A stretch of DNA of 64,000 nt from Photobacterium phosphoreum. Its GTDB lineage: Bacteria > Pseudomonadota > Gammaproteobacteria > Enterobacterales > Vibrionaceae. The stretch covers positions 1,528,508 to 1,592,507 of the forward strand of contig NZ_MSCQ01000001.1 in the NCBI RefSeq assembly GCF_002954725.1, written 5' to 3'. The notes beneath the pieces were generated by a model. It ran no database searches and was not told the origin of the DNA. It worked only from the letters and a program-made list of their open reading frames with translations. Made by a program: the position numbers and the translations under genes. Positions 16,760 to 26,705 of this stretch are shown in pieces. Every line of letters starts with the position of its first letter. Position 1 is the first letter of the stretch.

Positions 16760-17671
16760 ATGACCATCGCAAATATTGAAAAATCAACCAAGGATATGCC
16801 GCTGCTAAAGTCGAAAAAACGTATCGACTGGCGTGAAATGTTCTTTAAATACCTTTTTATGCTCAGTGCAGCTATCGGTATATTGTCACTCGTCACTATT
16901 GGCTACTTTATTTTCCGTGAAGGCTATGCTGCCTTTGCCTATTCAGGTGTTACAGGTATTGTCCTTGGCACCGATTGGTTACCACCGGCACTGTACGGTA
17001 TTGCACCAATGATTGTCGCTTCACTTGTTTCAACAGCAGGTGCGGTAATGATTGGTGTACCGATTGGTGTATTAACGGCCATTTTTATTGCTGAAGTTGC
17101 ACCCAGACCACTGGCGAGTTTTATTCGCCCCATGATTGAACTGTTAGCGGGTATTCCGTCGGTTGTTTATGGCTTTTTTGGATTGGTTATTATTGTTCCA
17201 CTGATTCAAGAAATCTTTAATGTACCAGCCGGTAATACAATCTTAGCGGGAATCATCGTCCTTGCTGTCATGATTTTGCCAACAGTAATTACTATTTCTG
17301 AAACGTCTATTCGTGCGGTACCACGAGCTTATAAAGAAGGCTCTTTAGCACTTGGCGCGTCACCGATATTTACTATTTTTAAACTTATCGTTCCTGCAGC
17401 ACGCTCTGGCATCATGACTGGGGTTATTTTAGGCGTAGCACGCGCACTTGGCGAAACAATGGCAATCATTATGGTTATGGGTAACTCCCCTGCGATGCCT
17501 GAAGGTTTACTTGAATCGGCACGAACACTAACCGCCAATATTGCGATTGAAATGTCTTACGCAACTGGCATTCACGCCAGCGCACTGTATGCGACAGGTA
17601 TTGTACTGCTAGTGTTTATTATGACGCTCAACGGCGCTCTTCTTTATCTAAACCGTGAGCGAGCGAGGTAA
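16760..17671 (+). CDS. pstC: phosphate ABC transporter permease PstC
   Basis: One of the two inner-membrane subunits of the high-affinity phosphate importer. The 303-residue protein starts with a cytoplasmic tail (about 1-28) and has six membrane segments. The permease signature with ATPase-contact loop, SIRAVPRAYKEGSLALGASP, lies near residues 186-205, and ARALGETMAIIMVMGN follows. Length matches the family. The ATG has GGAG upstream. It is followed six bases later by pstA, so the two permeases are co-translated. Confidence 0.95.
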   Translation: MTIANIEKSTKDMPLLKSKKRIDWREMFFKYLFMLSAAIGILSLVTIGYFIFREGYAAFAYSGVTGIVLGTDWLPPALYGIAPMIVASLVSTAGAVMIGVPIGVLTAIFIAEVAPRPLASFIRPMIELLAGIPSVVYGFFGLVIIVPLIQEIFNVPAGNTILAGIIVLAVMILPTVITISETSIRAVPRAYKEGSLALGASPIFTIFKLIVPAARSGIMTGVILGVARALGETMAIIMVMGNSPAMPEGLLESARTLTANIAIEMSYATGIHASALYATGIVLLVFIMTLNGALLYLNRERAR

Positions 17672-17677
17672 TTGACA

Positions 17678-18577
17678 ATGCTTAATCATCACTCTCTATC
17701 TACTCAAACGAGTCGATTAGAAAATGCCAACCCAGCAGCACAAAAATTAAAAGATCGCCTATCTCTTGCGGTCATCTGGTTATCTGCAGGCGTTACTGTT
17801 GGCTTTTTATTATGGGTTATGTGGTACATTCTCAGCAATGGCCTTACCCATGTTGATTGGTCTTTTATTAGTTCAAACTACACCACTATTGGCAAAGAAT
17901 CTGGCATTTGGCCGATGATTGTTTCAACACTGTATATGGTACTCGCATCAATTTCTGTTGCGGCACCATTAGGGATCATGACAGCCATTTATCTTACTGA
18001 ATATGCTAAAGTTGGTAGCCGTTTAGTAAAAATTATTCGCTTTTGTACTGAATCTTTAGCGGGTATCCCCTCGATTATCTACGGCCTTTTCGGTATGACC
18101 TTTTTTGTGGTTATTCTCGGCTTTGGTTATTCCATTTTATCGGGTGCATTAACGTTAAGTATTTTGATTCTTCCAGTGATTATTCGTACTACTGAAGAAG
18201 CATTAATGGCGGTACCACAAACTTACCGTGAAGGTTCATATGGTTTGGGTGCATCCAAAATTTATACTATTTGGCGGCTTATTCTTCCTAGCGCAATGCC
18301 AGGAATTGTGACCGCGATTATCCTCAGCGTAGGTCGTGTTATTGGTGAATCTGCACCGGTATTTATGACAGCAGGCATGGTGGCGCGTATTCCAGAGAGT
18401 GTGTTTGACTCAGGACGTACGCTTACTGTTCACCTGTACAAGCTAACGCAAGAACTCTACACCGTACACGAATGGAACCAAGCTTATGGTACTGCGACGG
18501 TGCTGATCATTGTTGTTCTTGTCATTAACCTAATTACCAAGCTTATCGCTAGCCGTTTTAATACTGCGACTTACTAA
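17678..18577 (+). CDS. pstA: phosphate ABC transporter permease PstA
   Basis: The second inner-membrane subunit of the phosphate importer. Six membrane segments are visible, with the coupling loop EALMAVPQTYREGSYGLGAS near residues 170-189 and VGRVIGESAPVFMTAGM after it. The ATG at 17678 has GAGG at a nine-base spacing; the in-frame TTG six bases upstream is too close to that site to be used. At 299 residues it is of normal length. It sits between pstC (6-base gap) and pstB (18-base gap). Confidence 0.95.
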   Translation: MLNHHSLSTQTSRLENANPAAQKLKDRLSLAVIWLSAGVTVGFLLWVMWYILSNGLTHVDWSFISSNYTTIGKESGIWPMIVSTLYMVLASISVAAPLGIMTAIYLTEYAKVGSRLVKIIRFCTESLAGIPSIIYGLFGMTFFVVILGFGYSILSGALTLSILILPVIIRTTEEALMAVPQTYREGSYGLGASKIYTIWRLILPSAMPGIVTAIILSVGRVIGESAPVFMTAGMVARIPESVFDSGRTLTVHLYKLTQELYTVHEWNQAYGTATVLIIVVLVINLITKLIASRFNTATY

Positions 18578-18595
18578 ATTCTGAGGCTTTATTAC

Positions 18596-19345
18596 ATGAA
18601 CAAATTTAATATTGAAAATCTTGATCTTTTTTACGGTCAGAACCAAGCGCTAAAGAAAATTAATTTACCGATCCCTAATCGCCAAGTGACGGCACTTATT
18701 GGTCCTTCAGGCTGTGGTAAATCAACGTTATTACGCTGCTTAAACCGTATGAATGACTTAATCGAAGGGGTCACCATTAAAGGGTTATTGACCATCGATG
18801 ATGAAAATGTCTATGGCAATATCGACGTTGCCCAATTACGCATTAAAGTGGGAATGGTATTTCAAAAGCCAAACCCATTTCCAATGAGTATCTATGAAAA
18901 TGTGGCTTATGGTTTACGGGCTCAAGGTGTCAAAGATAAAAAAACCTTAGACACTATCGTTGAACAATCACTCCGTGGCGCAGCATTATGGGATGAAGTA
19001 AAAGATCGTTTGAAATCCCATGCCTTTGGTCTTTCTGGTGGTCAACAGCAACGCCTATGTATTGCACGTACGATAGCGATGAAACCTGAAGTTATTTTAA
19101 TGGACGAACCGACATCAGCGCTTGATCCTATTGCGACCAAGAAGATTGAAGATTTGATGGAAACACTCAAAAAAGAATTTACGATTGTGATTGTTACCCA
19201 CTCAATGCAACAAGCTCGCCGTATATCCGATCGAACAGCATTCTTTTTAATGGGTGAATTAGTTGAACATGATGAAACCCAAAGTTTATTTAATAACCCT
19301 GCTGACGACCGCACCCGTGGTTATGTAAATGGTGATTTTGGTTAA
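18596..19345 (+). CDS. pstB: phosphate ABC transporter ATP-binding protein
   Basis: The cytoplasmic ATPase that powers phosphate import through PstC/PstA. Walker A is GPSGCGKST (about residues 36-44), the ABC signature is LSGGQQQR (about 146-153) and Walker B is [13 protein letters not shown] (about 165-177), with the H-loop histidine in [11 protein letters not shown]. The 249 residues are full-length. A ribosome site GAGG precedes the ATG. It is the last gene of the cluster: a terminator follows and there is no phoU, unlike the enteric pstSCAB-phoU layout. Confidence 0.97.
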   Translation: MNKFNIENLDLFYGQNQALKKINLPIPNRQVTALIGPSGCGKSTLLRCLNRMNDLIEGVTIKGLLTIDDENVYGNIDVAQLRIKVGMVFQKPNPFPMSIYENVAYGLRAQGVKDKKTLDTIVEQSLRGAALWDEVKDRLKSHAFGLSGGQQQRLCIARTIAMKPEVILMDEPTSALDPIATKKIEDLMETLKKEFTIVIVTHSMQQARRISDRTAFFLMGELVEHDETQSLFNNPADDRTRGYVNGDFG

Positions 19346-19383
19346 CCCCTTATTTACAGAATAATAATAGCGATGGTACAACT

Positions 19384-19413
19384 TGCCTCTTCTTTATGAA
19401 GGGGCTTTTTTTA
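19384..19413 (+). terminator. terminator of the pstSCAB operon
   Basis: TGCCTCTTC and GAAGGGGC form a stem of about eight pairs (one wobble) with a TTTAT loop and seven T after it. Confidence 0.8.
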
Positions 19414-19544
19414 TTGTAAAAGTAATTAATATCAATGAGTAAATCAAAATGATACGACTATATTAATAGAAGTGATTGCAGCACAACCCATAAACATGTA
19501 TTTTATAGTTATGTTTAAATCATCTCACCAATAAGGGTATCATC

Positions 19545-19886
19545 ATGGCAACTATTCCAACGGATTTCGTAAATTATAAATCTACCGCTATTTTTACGCC
19601 TGAAAACATTCCTAAGATGTTTCTTCACCTTCACAATACTCGTGTTGGTGTTTATGGCGAAATATGCGTCTCACAAGGACAACTTAAATTTTATGGCTTT
19701 AGTGATCGACGTGGAGATATTGAACAAGAAATTATTATTAATGCTGGCGATACTGCAATTAGCCCACCACAATATTGGCACAAAGTTGAATTTTTAACCG
19801 CTGATACACAATTTCAAGTCTGCTTTTACGCTCAAAAAAACAGTCAAATTGTACGTGATAACCTTAATGAACGATCACCTCAGTGA
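19545..19886 (+). CDS. DUF1971 cupin-like protein (YeaR/TehB N-terminal type)
   Basis: A small cytoplasmic protein of 113 residues with the DUF1971 fold, a single cupin-like barrel. Visible family landmarks are an N-terminal FTPENIPKMFLHLHNTRVG segment, GQLKFYGF in the middle, and the late ISPPQYWHKVEF, where His and nearby acidic residues suit metal or ligand binding. E. coli YeaR, from a nitrate/nitrosative-stress operon, and the N-terminal part of some TehB proteins share this domain. Here it stands alone, between the pst operon and an unknown gene, with an AAGGG ribosome site. The biochemical role is not known. Confidence 0.82.
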   Translation: MATIPTDFVNYKSTAIFTPENIPKMFLHLHNTRVGVYGEICVSQGQLKFYGFSDRRGDIEQEIIINAGDTAISPPQYWHKVEFLTADTQFQVCFYAQKNSQIVRDNLNERSPQ

Positions 19887-20029
19887 TAACACGACTACAG
19901 CGCATATTCACAACCATTATTCAATAAGGGTGAAATTAACTCTATAATGACAGTATAGAAAAGACTATCAGATAATCTTACCCGCCTTGACAACTAACCA
20001 TTGATAATTTCAATTATGGGGGTGTGATA

Positions 20030-20407
20030 ATGCGCTATAAACAACAAATAAGACAAGTTACCTCATGGGTAGATGTACTTACATCAATTAATATTTCAAT
20101 AAAATCAGTCGCTGTCTTAATTAATAACTCACCCATTAATAAGTTATTTGTCTATCTGCTCAATCATCGCAATATTAAAACCTATACATTAATAAAAGAA
20201 ATAAATCCTAAAATATTAATTAACCAAATAGTTAACAGTAACTGTAATGTTATTGTTGTTGATAAACCGAGTTACGTATTATTGCAAAAAATCATGCCCT
20301 ATCTACAACACGATGTCGTGATTGTTCTTCTGCAAGAAGATTGGGTACCGGATTGGACATGGAAATTTAATCAATATAATTTTTTATGTCAGCAAGATTT
20401 ACCTTAA
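20030..20407 (+). CDS. hypothetical protein, 125 residues
   Basis: I do not recognise the family. The ATG at 20030 is preceded by GGGGG at seven bases; an in-frame GTG six bases earlier is too close to that site. The protein has no signal peptide. It alternates beta-like stretches (SVAVLINN, KTYTLIKEI, NVIVVDKP, DVVIVLLQED) with helices, which suggests a small alpha/beta domain of receiver or flavodoxin type, but the acidic-pocket residues of a true response regulator are not evident. Very AT-rich codon use (many Ile, Asn, Lys) sets it somewhat apart from its neighbours. It precedes an MscS channel gene with 233 bases between. Confidence 0.6.
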   Translation: MRYKQQIRQVTSWVDVLTSINISIKSVAVLINNSPINKLFVYLLNHRNIKTYTLIKEINPKILINQIVNSNCNVIVVDKPSYVLLQKIMPYLQHDVVIVLLQEDWVPDWTWKFNQYNFLCQQDLP

Positions 20408-20640
20408 CAATTATTCGCATTGATAATCACAACTATTTGATAATAGATAACATAATAATTATCAACACACCTGCTAACTCATTTTTTCAATTTTAAATTG
20501 AATATTTATAGCAGCGAGCGTCGATTTAGCTATAATCTGCGCATCTTTGTCTAATGACAATAAATAGCTCGTTATCAATAGTCATTAAAAATACTGATAA
20601 CATCATATTTTTCATATCACCAGCAGGAGTTTATCGCAAC

Positions 20641-22296
20641 ATGCGCTTACTGGTATTAATGCTTATCTTCGTTTCTACGCTAAGTTTTGCGGACACAAAA
20701 CCACAGCTTCCCCTCCATCAAGATACGAATGTTGAATATCAACAACTTCAAAAACTCAATCTTGAATTAAACGCATTAGCAAAAGAAGCAACATCAACAA
20801 CAGGTTCATCACTTGATGTTGTTAGGTTACAATTACTTAATAAAAACAAAGAATTAAGAAAAACACTTACTGATTTAATTGACGATAAAAAAGCGGATAA
20901 AAAACTACTACTAAAACAAGTAGAACAACAAATAAAATTTGCGGCTGAAGCTGAAAAATTTTTACAAACCAAAGTTGAACGCGATCAAAAAGATCTTGAT
21001 AACGCGAAAGATACTGACAAGTTAGTCGCTTTAAAGGCACTGACTGAAAGCCGTGATTTTATTATTCTGGTGCTTAATGAAGAATGGGAAAATTACCAAT
21101 GGATGGAGCATCTAGGCAAGCCAGATCCAGAAGCCATTAAAGCACTCAAAAACAATATCGAACATCGTCTTGATTTCATGTCAGCATCGCTCACATTTGG
21201 TAGCCAAGCGATTGACTTAAATGATAAGCAATTAAAATCTGCGGCTGGTGACGAACTAAAAGCACTACAAGTTACCCAACTGTTAGCCCAACGCCAAGTA
21301 GATAGTGACACTAAAAACTTAACCGATTTAGTTAAACTTGCTGACAATATGGGCATTGATACCGCTGAATATAAACGCTTACTGTTTGAACAAACAGGTA
21401 ATGTTACTGATGACTTACTAAATAGTAAGGTTATGTGGTCAATTGTTACCTCATGGACCACTGACTTTAGTTCATGGTTGTTTGAAAATTTGCCGCAGAT
21501 GATCTTTAAAGTGATTATTTTCATCTTTATTATTTTTGCGTTTAAAACACTAAAAAATGTTGTCCGTAAAATGGTGACACGTGCGGTATCGACAAAGAAT
21601 TTGAAGATGTCGATGCTTATGCAAGAGTTCTTTATTTCAATGTCAGGTAAAATTGTGTTTGCGATCGGTATTTTAATCGCGCTTTCACAAGTAGGTTTAA
21701 ACCTTGCACCAATTCTAACTGGTTTTGGTGTGGCAGGTATTATTATTGGTTTTGCCCTACAAGATACATTGTCTAACTTTGCCTCGGGTATGATGCTATT
21801 AATTTACCGCCCATTTGATGTCGGTGATTTAGTAGAAGCAGGTAGTATCACAGGTAAAGTGAGCCACATGAGTTTAGTGAACACCACCATTAAAACATTC
21901 AGTAACGAAATTATTATCGTACCAAACAGTAAAATTTGGGGTGATATTATCAAGAACGTTACTCATGAAAAAGTACGTCGTATTGATATGGTTTTTGGGA
22001 TTGGATACAGCGATGACATCGAAAAAACAGAGCGTGTTTTACAAGATATTGTTGAATCTCATCCTTCTGTTTTACGTAGCCCAGAACCAAACATTAAGTT
22101 ACATACATTAAATTCATCATCGGTTGATTTTATTGTGCGCCCTTGGGTTAAAACAGATGATTACTGGGATGTATATTGGGATATCACACGAGAAGTGAAA
22201 ATGCGCTTTGATCGTGAAGGCATTTCAATTCCATTCCCACAGCAAGATGTACATTTACACATGGTTGAAAAAGCCATTGAATCAAAAACAGCATAA
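20641..22296 (+). CDS. mechanosensitive ion channel, MscS family, with periplasmic coiled-coil domain
   Basis: A pressure-release channel of the inner membrane. The preferred ATG at 20641 starts a signal-like sequence (residues 1-17, ending LSFA) and has AGGAG 11 bases upstream; the frame is open 29 codons earlier. Residues about 20-260 are polar and helical, rich in Lys, Asp and Leu heptads, and probably form a periplasmic coiled coil. Three or more membrane segments follow from about 285. The pore helix region, GFGVAGIIIGFALQDTLSNFASGMML, and the MscS beta domain with FDVGDLVEAG and IIVPNSKIW are clear. At 551 residues it is about twice the size of MscS. It is probably monocistronic. Confidence 0.9.
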   Translation: MRLLVLMLIFVSTLSFADTKPQLPLHQDTNVEYQQLQKLNLELNALAKEATSTTGSSLDVVRLQLLNKNKELRKTLTDLIDDKKADKKLLLKQVEQQIKFAAEAEKFLQTKVERDQKDLDNAKDTDKLVALKALTESRDFIILVLNEEWENYQWMEHLGKPDPEAIKALKNNIEHRLDFMSASLTFGSQAIDLNDKQLKSAAGDELKALQVTQLLAQRQVDSDTKNLTDLVKLADNMGIDTAEYKRLLFEQTGNVTDDLLNSKVMWSIVTSWTTDFSSWLFENLPQMIFKVIIFIFIIFAFKTLKNVVRKMVTRAVSTKNLKMSMLMQEFFISMSGKIVFAIGILIALSQVGLNLAPILTGFGVAGIIIGFALQDTLSNFASGMMLLIYRPFDVGDLVEAGSITGKVSHMSLVNTTIKTFSNEIIIVPNSKIWGDIIKNVTHEKVRRIDMVFGIGYSDDIEKTERVLQDIVESHPSVLRSPEPNIKLHTLNSSSVDFIVRPWVKTDDYWDVYWDITREVKMRFDREGISIPFPQQDVHLHMVEKAIESKTA

Positions 22297-22318
22297 TCAC
22301 TAACGATATACTGTTTCT

Positions 22319-22350
22319 AGAAGGGCAAGAGTTCTCTTGCCCTTTTCTTT
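22319..22350 (+). terminator. terminator after the MscS gene
   Basis: GAAGGGCAAGAG and CTCTTGCCCTT pair over eleven bases around a two-base centre and are followed by TTCTTT, 22 bases after the stop codon. The following stretch to 22640 holds no other recognised feature. Confidence 0.8.
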
Positions 22351-22640
22351 ATCGGACAATTAAGAACAAATCCTCTTATTTACTTAACCACGGTTTCATA
22401 CTTGTCACAAATACACCGTTCTTAACAAATAAACCCGCAAGATTGCGTAATAAATAGGTATAATCCTTTTGAGCAAGTATTGAAATAAGCTAGTTTTTTA
22501 TTCAATATTCCCATAATCAGCATGAACGTTAACGAACATGCCTTAAAAAGAAATGACGGTTATTTTGTCAAGCAAACCTCTACCTATTTATGTTTGCACT
22601 TTTGCTCACCCATCAATATTACTGTTCAGGAATAACTATA

Positions 22641-23084
22641 ATGAAAAAGCGTCTATTAGCTGCACTGGTACTCCCTATGATGTTAGCTGCATGTTCAACA
22701 ACAGGTCTTACTACTAAAACATCACAACCAGTAACAGGCCCTGAGCTTGCTAACGGTAGCTGGTCATTAATGAAAATTGATAACCAAGCTCTTACCCAAC
22801 CAGTACCTACACTAGAACTAGCAACGGATCTTGCTGCTAATGGTCATGCTGGTTGTAACCGTTACTTTGGTCAAGCTGAAGTAAAAGACGGTCAATTCCG
22901 TATTGAAAAAATGGGTATGACGATGATGCTGTGCCCAGATAGTGAAATGAAAGTTGAACAAACGTTTACACAATCGCTTTCTGATTGGAACAAAGTCAAT
23001 ATTTCAGGCGACACAATGACAATGACAAATGCAAAGCATACGCTAACATTTGCTCGTGATGTTGCTGCAACTAACGCACAATAA
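22641..23084 (+). CDS. hslJ: META-domain lipoprotein, HslJ-like
   Basis: A small outer-envelope lipoprotein of 147 residues. The preferred ATG at 22641 (AGGAAT upstream) begins a lipoprotein signal with lipobox LAAC at Cys18. The META/DUF306 domain (about residues 35-140) shows its landmarks: NGSWSLMKIDN, GHAGCNRYFG and the MGMTMMLCPDSEM segment, with two cysteines that could pair. E. coli HslJ is heat-inducible and linked to novobiocin resistance; whether that holds here is unknown. A frame open 17 codons upstream lacks a ribosome site. Confidence 0.85.
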   Translation: MKKRLLAALVLPMMLAACSTTGLTTKTSQPVTGPELANGSWSLMKIDNQALTQPVPTLELATDLAANGHAGCNRYFGQAEVKDGQFRIEKMGMTMMLCPDSEMKVEQTFTQSLSDWNKVNISGDTMTMTNAKHTLTFARDVAATNAQ

Positions 23085-23102
23085 TCACCTCTAAATAAAA
23101 AT

Positions 23103-23158
23103 AAGCGCCGTTTACACACTTTCGATAACAAAGAAATATGTGTAAGCGGCTTTTTTAT
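23103..23158. terminator. terminator between hslJ-like gene and metE
   Basis: GCCGTTTACACA (from 23107) and TGTGTAAGCGGC (about 23140-23151) form a long stem with one mismatch and a TTTTTT tail on the plus strand. It lies between convergent genes. Confidence 0.7.
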
Positions 23159-23168
23159 TATTCACAAA

Positions 23169-25490
23169 TTATGCAGCACAGCCCTTCTGATACTTTTTTC
23201 GCAGAATATGTGCCGCGGCCACCATATTGGTTAATGCGGCTTCCGTTTCTGTCCAATTACGGGTTTTCAAACCGCAATCAGGATTGATCCATAAACGTTC
23301 AATTGGAATTAATGTCGCGGCTTTATCAATTAATGCCGTTATCGTATCGATGTCTGGAATATTAGGTGAATGAATATCATATACTCCGGGACCAATTTCA
23401 TTGGGATAAGCAAATGCTTCAAACGCTTTGAGCAAGTCCATATCTGAACGGGATGTTTCAATCGTTATCACATCAGCATCTAATGCTGCAACAGATGCAA
23501 TGATCTGATTAAACTCGCTATAACACATATGAGTATGAATTTGTGTTTGCGATGCAGCTCCAGCGGCTGAGATCTTAAATGCATTCACCGCCCAATCAAG
23601 GTATGCCTGCCATTGGCTCTGTTTTAGCGGCAAGCCTTCTCTTATTGCAGGCTCATCAATTTGAATAATCTTAACCCCTGCTGCTTGTAAATCAGCCACT
23701 TCATCACGCAATGCCAATGCGATTTGATTTGCTATCGCTTCACGTGATAAATCTTCACGCGCAAACGTCCAACCTAATATTGTCACGGGGCCCGTCAGCA
23801 TTCCTTTTACAGGTTTAGTTGTTAAAGATTGCGCATAACGGATCCATTCAACCGTCATTGGTTGGGCACGATAAATATCCGACACAATAATCGCAGGTTT
23901 TACACAACGCGAGCCATAGCTTTGCACCCATCCATATTGCGTCACGACAAAGCCCTCTAGTTGCTCTGCAAAATACTCTACCATGTCATTTCGTTCAGCT
24001 TCACCATGAACAAGAACATCCAGCCCTAAATGCTGTTGGCGAGTAATTGCCTCTTGAATATGTGCTTGTAATACTTGGTTATAATCAGATTCCGTTATTC
24101 TCCCAGCTTTAAAGTCACTACGCTGGCTACGAATGGTTGATGTTTGCGGGAATGAACCTATGGTCGTGGTCGGTAATAATGGCAACTGTAACGCGTGTTG
24201 TTGTTGAATCACCCGTTCAGAATAAGGGAGCTCACGTTCAGCCACTTGAGGCGTAATTGCTGCAGTACGTTGTTGCACTTGCAGATTATTCACTCGATCA
24301 CTGCTAAGACGTGCTTTTATGCTTGCACTGTAATCAGTACATGCAGCAATCGCATTCTGATCACCATCAAGCGCTTGGGCTAATAAGGTAATTTCCCCAC
24401 ATTTCTGTTTGGCAAATGCTAGCCATTGACGAACATCCGCATCAAGATCTGTTTCATGATCGACATCTATTGGACTATGTAATAATGAACATGAACTCGC
24501 CAGCCATAATTTTTGTCCTAACTGCTGCTTAATCGGTTGTAAACGGAGCAGCCATTCAGCTAAATCAGCTCGCCACACATTACGACCGTTAATAACACCT
24601 GCAGATAACACCCAATGCTCAGGAATTTCCGCGACCACAGTTAATAATTGTGCGGGGGCTGCCGATAAATCAATATGTAAACCATCGACGTTAAGCTGCG
24701 AAATTGTCGCTAATTGGTGGCTAATATCATCAAAATAAGTGGTCAGTAATAACTTAGGTCCACCATGAAGCATTTGATAAGCTAATTTAAAACTCGCAGC
24801 CCACTCATGCGGTAATTCAAGGGCTAATGCTGGTTCGTCAATCTGTACCCACTCGACACCTAATGCCGCTAATTTGGTTAATATTTGCTGATAAGCGGCC
24901 AACAATCGAGGTAATAATGTTAAGCGATCAAACCCTGATTGTTTTTCTTTTCCTAACCATAAATAAGACACTGGCCCTAATAATACGGGTTTAATATTGT
25001 GACCCGCTTTTTTTGCTTCTGCCACTTCTTCAAACAACTGTTGCCAGCTGACGTTAAAACGGTCTTCTGCGGTAAATTCTGGCACAATATAATGGTAGTT
25101 AGTATTAAACCATTTCGTCATATCAGCAGCGGCACAAGCACACCCTGTTGGCGCTTTACCACGTGCAACACTGAATAAGGTATCTAAATCAGGAAACCCT
25201 TTTTGATGACGGGTTGGAATGTGACCAAGCAGCATACTGGTGCCTAATACATGGTCATACCAAGCAAAATCTCCTACCGACACATAATCCAGTCCTGCGT
25301 TAATTTGATCATCCCAATGGCGATGACGTAACTCTTGTCCCACTTGTTTAAGCTGTGTTTGATCGATCTCACCACGCCAATAACGTTCTTGAGCAAATTT
25401 TAATTCACGCTGACTTCCGACCCGTGGATACCCGAGTATATGGGTGATGGTATTCTCGCTAATGGCGGTTTTCTTCGATGTTACTGTCAT
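23169..25490 (-). CDS. metE: cobalamin-independent methionine synthase
   Basis: This cytoplasmic zinc enzyme transfers a methyl group from 5-methyltetrahydropteroyltriglutamate to homocysteine in the last step of methionine synthesis. The 773 residues match the duplicated-barrel family (E. coli 753). The C-terminal catalytic half has [10 protein letters not shown], the zinc-ligand segment HTHMCYSEF (His and Cys), and a later Cys in [11 protein letters not shown]. The ATG is preceded by AAGGA. It is divergent from its regulator metR. No cobalamin riboswitch fits in the 130 bases between the start codon and the MetR-type site, so control is expected through MetR and MetJ. Confidence 0.97.
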   Translation of the reverse strand: MTVTSKKTAISENTITHILGYPRVGSQRELKFAQERYWRGEIDQTQLKQVGQELRHRHWDDQINAGLDYVSVGDFAWYDHVLGTSMLLGHIPTRHQKGFPDLDTLFSVARGKAPTGCACAAADMTKWFNTNYHYIVPEFTAEDRFNVSWQQLFEEVAEAKKAGHNIKPVLLGPVSYLWLGKEKQSGFDRLTLLPRLLAAYQQILTKLAALGVEWVQIDEPALALELPHEWAASFKLAYQMLHGGPKLLLTTYFDDISHQLATISQLNVDGLHIDLSAAPAQLLTVVAEIPEHWVLSAGVINGRNVWRADLAEWLLRLQPIKQQLGQKLWLASSCSLLHSPIDVDHETDLDADVRQWLAFAKQKCGEITLLAQALDGDQNAIAACTDYSASIKARLSSDRVNNLQVQQRTAAITPQVAERELPYSERVIQQQHALQLPLLPTTTIGSFPQTSTIRSQRSDFKAGRITESDYNQVLQAHIQEAITRQQHLGLDVLVHGEAERNDMVEYFAEQLEGFVVTQYGWVQSYGSRCVKPAIIVSDIYRAQPMTVEWIRYAQSLTTKPVKGMLTGPVTILGWTFAREDLSREAIANQIALALRDEVADLQAAGVKIIQIDEPAIREGLPLKQSQWQAYLDWAVNAFKISAAGAASQTQIHTHMCYSEFNQIIASVAALDADVITIETSRSDMDLLKAFEAFAYPNEIGPGVYDIHSPNIPDIDTITALIDKAATLIPIERLWINPDCGLKTRNWTETEAALTNMVAAAHILRKKYQKGCAA

Positions 25491-25623
25491 TGTTATATTC
25501 CTTTAATTCAATATGTTATCAATCATAAATCCATATAAAAACAATGGCTAAGATGACGCTGGTTGATTAACACAGTGACGGACAACAACAGTGACAACAA
25601 GGTGATTTATCTCATAATGATCA

Positions 25624-25636
25624 TGAATTTATTTCA
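25624..25636. promoter_or_regulatory. MetR binding site
   Basis: TGAATTTATTTCA is an exact match to the MetR consensus TGAA-N5-TTCA, 134 bases upstream of metE and 133 upstream of metR, in the divergent promoter region. Confidence 0.65.
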
Positions 25637-25676
25637 CGTTGGAATACTGGTAATTCATCCAACTAACCACTAATAT

Positions 25677-25708
25677 AGCCGTTTAGCCATCTGGATGTTT
25701 ACATGTAT
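25677..25708. promoter_or_regulatory. candidate MetJ operator, four tandem met boxes
   Basis: Four consecutive eight-base units starting at 25677 match the met box AGACGTCT at 6, 6, 5 and 5 of 8 positions; the first two read AGCCGTTT and AGCCATCT. MetJ binds tandem met boxes cooperatively. The array ends 60 bases before the metR start, where MetJ control is known in E. coli. Confidence 0.5.
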
Positions 25709-25768
25709 CCATTTACCGCGTAGATTAAAAAACAATCACCTTATCTCGCAGTGCTCCAAGGATGGAAC

Positions 25769-26680
25769 ATGATTGAACTGAAACATCTAAAAACCTTAAC
25801 AGTATTAAGAACAACAGGCTCACTCACTGCAACGGCAACCCATTTATGCCTCACGCAATCCGCGTTGTCTCATCAATTAAAAGATCTCGAACAGCGTTTA
25901 GGCAGCCAACTTTTTTTACGCAAAACACGTCCCGTACGCTTCACGACAGAAGGTAAGGTACTACTTAATTTAGCTGACACCGTATTGCCAAAAATACAAG
26001 CTGCAGAACAAGAATTAGCCAACAGTAGACACCAGACGACAGGCCGATTACAGCTGGCGATTGAATGTCATTCTTGTTTTCAGTGGCTCATGCCAGCATT
26101 AAAACAATATCAGGCACTATGGCCTGACGTGAATATTGATTTTTGCTCTGGGTTTAGTTTTGATCCTATTCCGGCGTTAGCTCAAGGTGAATTAGACTTA
26201 GTCATCACATCAGATATTCAACCCCGTCACGAAATTCACTATGAGCCATTGTTTGATTTTGAAATGTGTCTCATTGTTGCTTCGCAATCACCGTTAGCGA
26301 CAAAGTCATATATAGAGCCGGCTGATCTTGCAGATCAAACCCTACTCAGTTATCCAATTCAACGGAACAGGTTAGATATAATGAAACATTTTCTTCAACC
26401 CGCAGGCATTGAGCCATTATCATGGAAGCAAGCAGATAATAGTTTGATGTTAATTCAGATGGTGTCGGCAGGAATGGGAGTCGCTGCATTACCTAATTGG
26501 GCGGTTGATAATTTCGTGCATCAAGGATTAATTGTCAGTAAACCATTAGGTAAGGGATTATGGCGACGTCTCTTTGCAGCAGTACGGGCATCAGAACATC
26601 AGCACCAATATTTGAAGGCTTTTTTTGCCACAGCGAAGCAACAATGCCAGCAGCATTTACAAGGTATTAAAACAGTTTAA
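25769..26680 (+). CDS. metR: LysR-family activator of methionine genes
   Basis: MetR senses homocysteine and activates metE and other methionine genes. The 303-residue protein begins MIELKHLKTLTVLR with the LysR helix-turn-helix at about 16-45 (GSLTATATHLCLTQSALSHQL) and the effector domain after residue 88. The ATG at 25769 has AAGGA at six bases; an in-frame GTG at 25751 is rejected because it lies upstream of that ribosome site and adds non-conserved residues. Divergence from metE is the standard arrangement and supports the name strongly. A weak hairpin covers the stop codon. Confidence 0.95.
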   Translation: MIELKHLKTLTVLRTTGSLTATATHLCLTQSALSHQLKDLEQRLGSQLFLRKTRPVRFTTEGKVLLNLADTVLPKIQAAEQELANSRHQTTGRLQLAIECHSCFQWLMPALKQYQALWPDVNIDFCSGFSFDPIPALAQGELDLVITSDIQPRHEIHYEPLFDFEMCLIVASQSPLATKSYIEPADLADQTLLSYPIQRNRLDIMKHFLQPAGIEPLSWKQADNSLMLIQMVSAGMGVAALPNWAVDNFVHQGLIVSKPLGKGLWRRLFAAVRASEHQHQYLKAFFATAKQQCQQHLQGIKTV

Positions 26681-26687
26681 TACCTTG
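26661..26687 (+). terminator. hairpin at the end of metR
   Basis: AAGGTATTAAA and TTTAATACCTT form an eleven-bp, AT-rich stem around four bases across the metR stop; the downstream tract TTGTTAG is poor in T. Confidence 0.4.
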
Positions 26688-26705
26688 TTAGAATAAAATA
26701 CGAAT

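Noticed and set aside
25491-25623. Cobalamin riboswitch before metE
   Set aside because: The space to the MetR site is only about 130 bases and lacks the conserved B12-box core; protein operators explain the region better.
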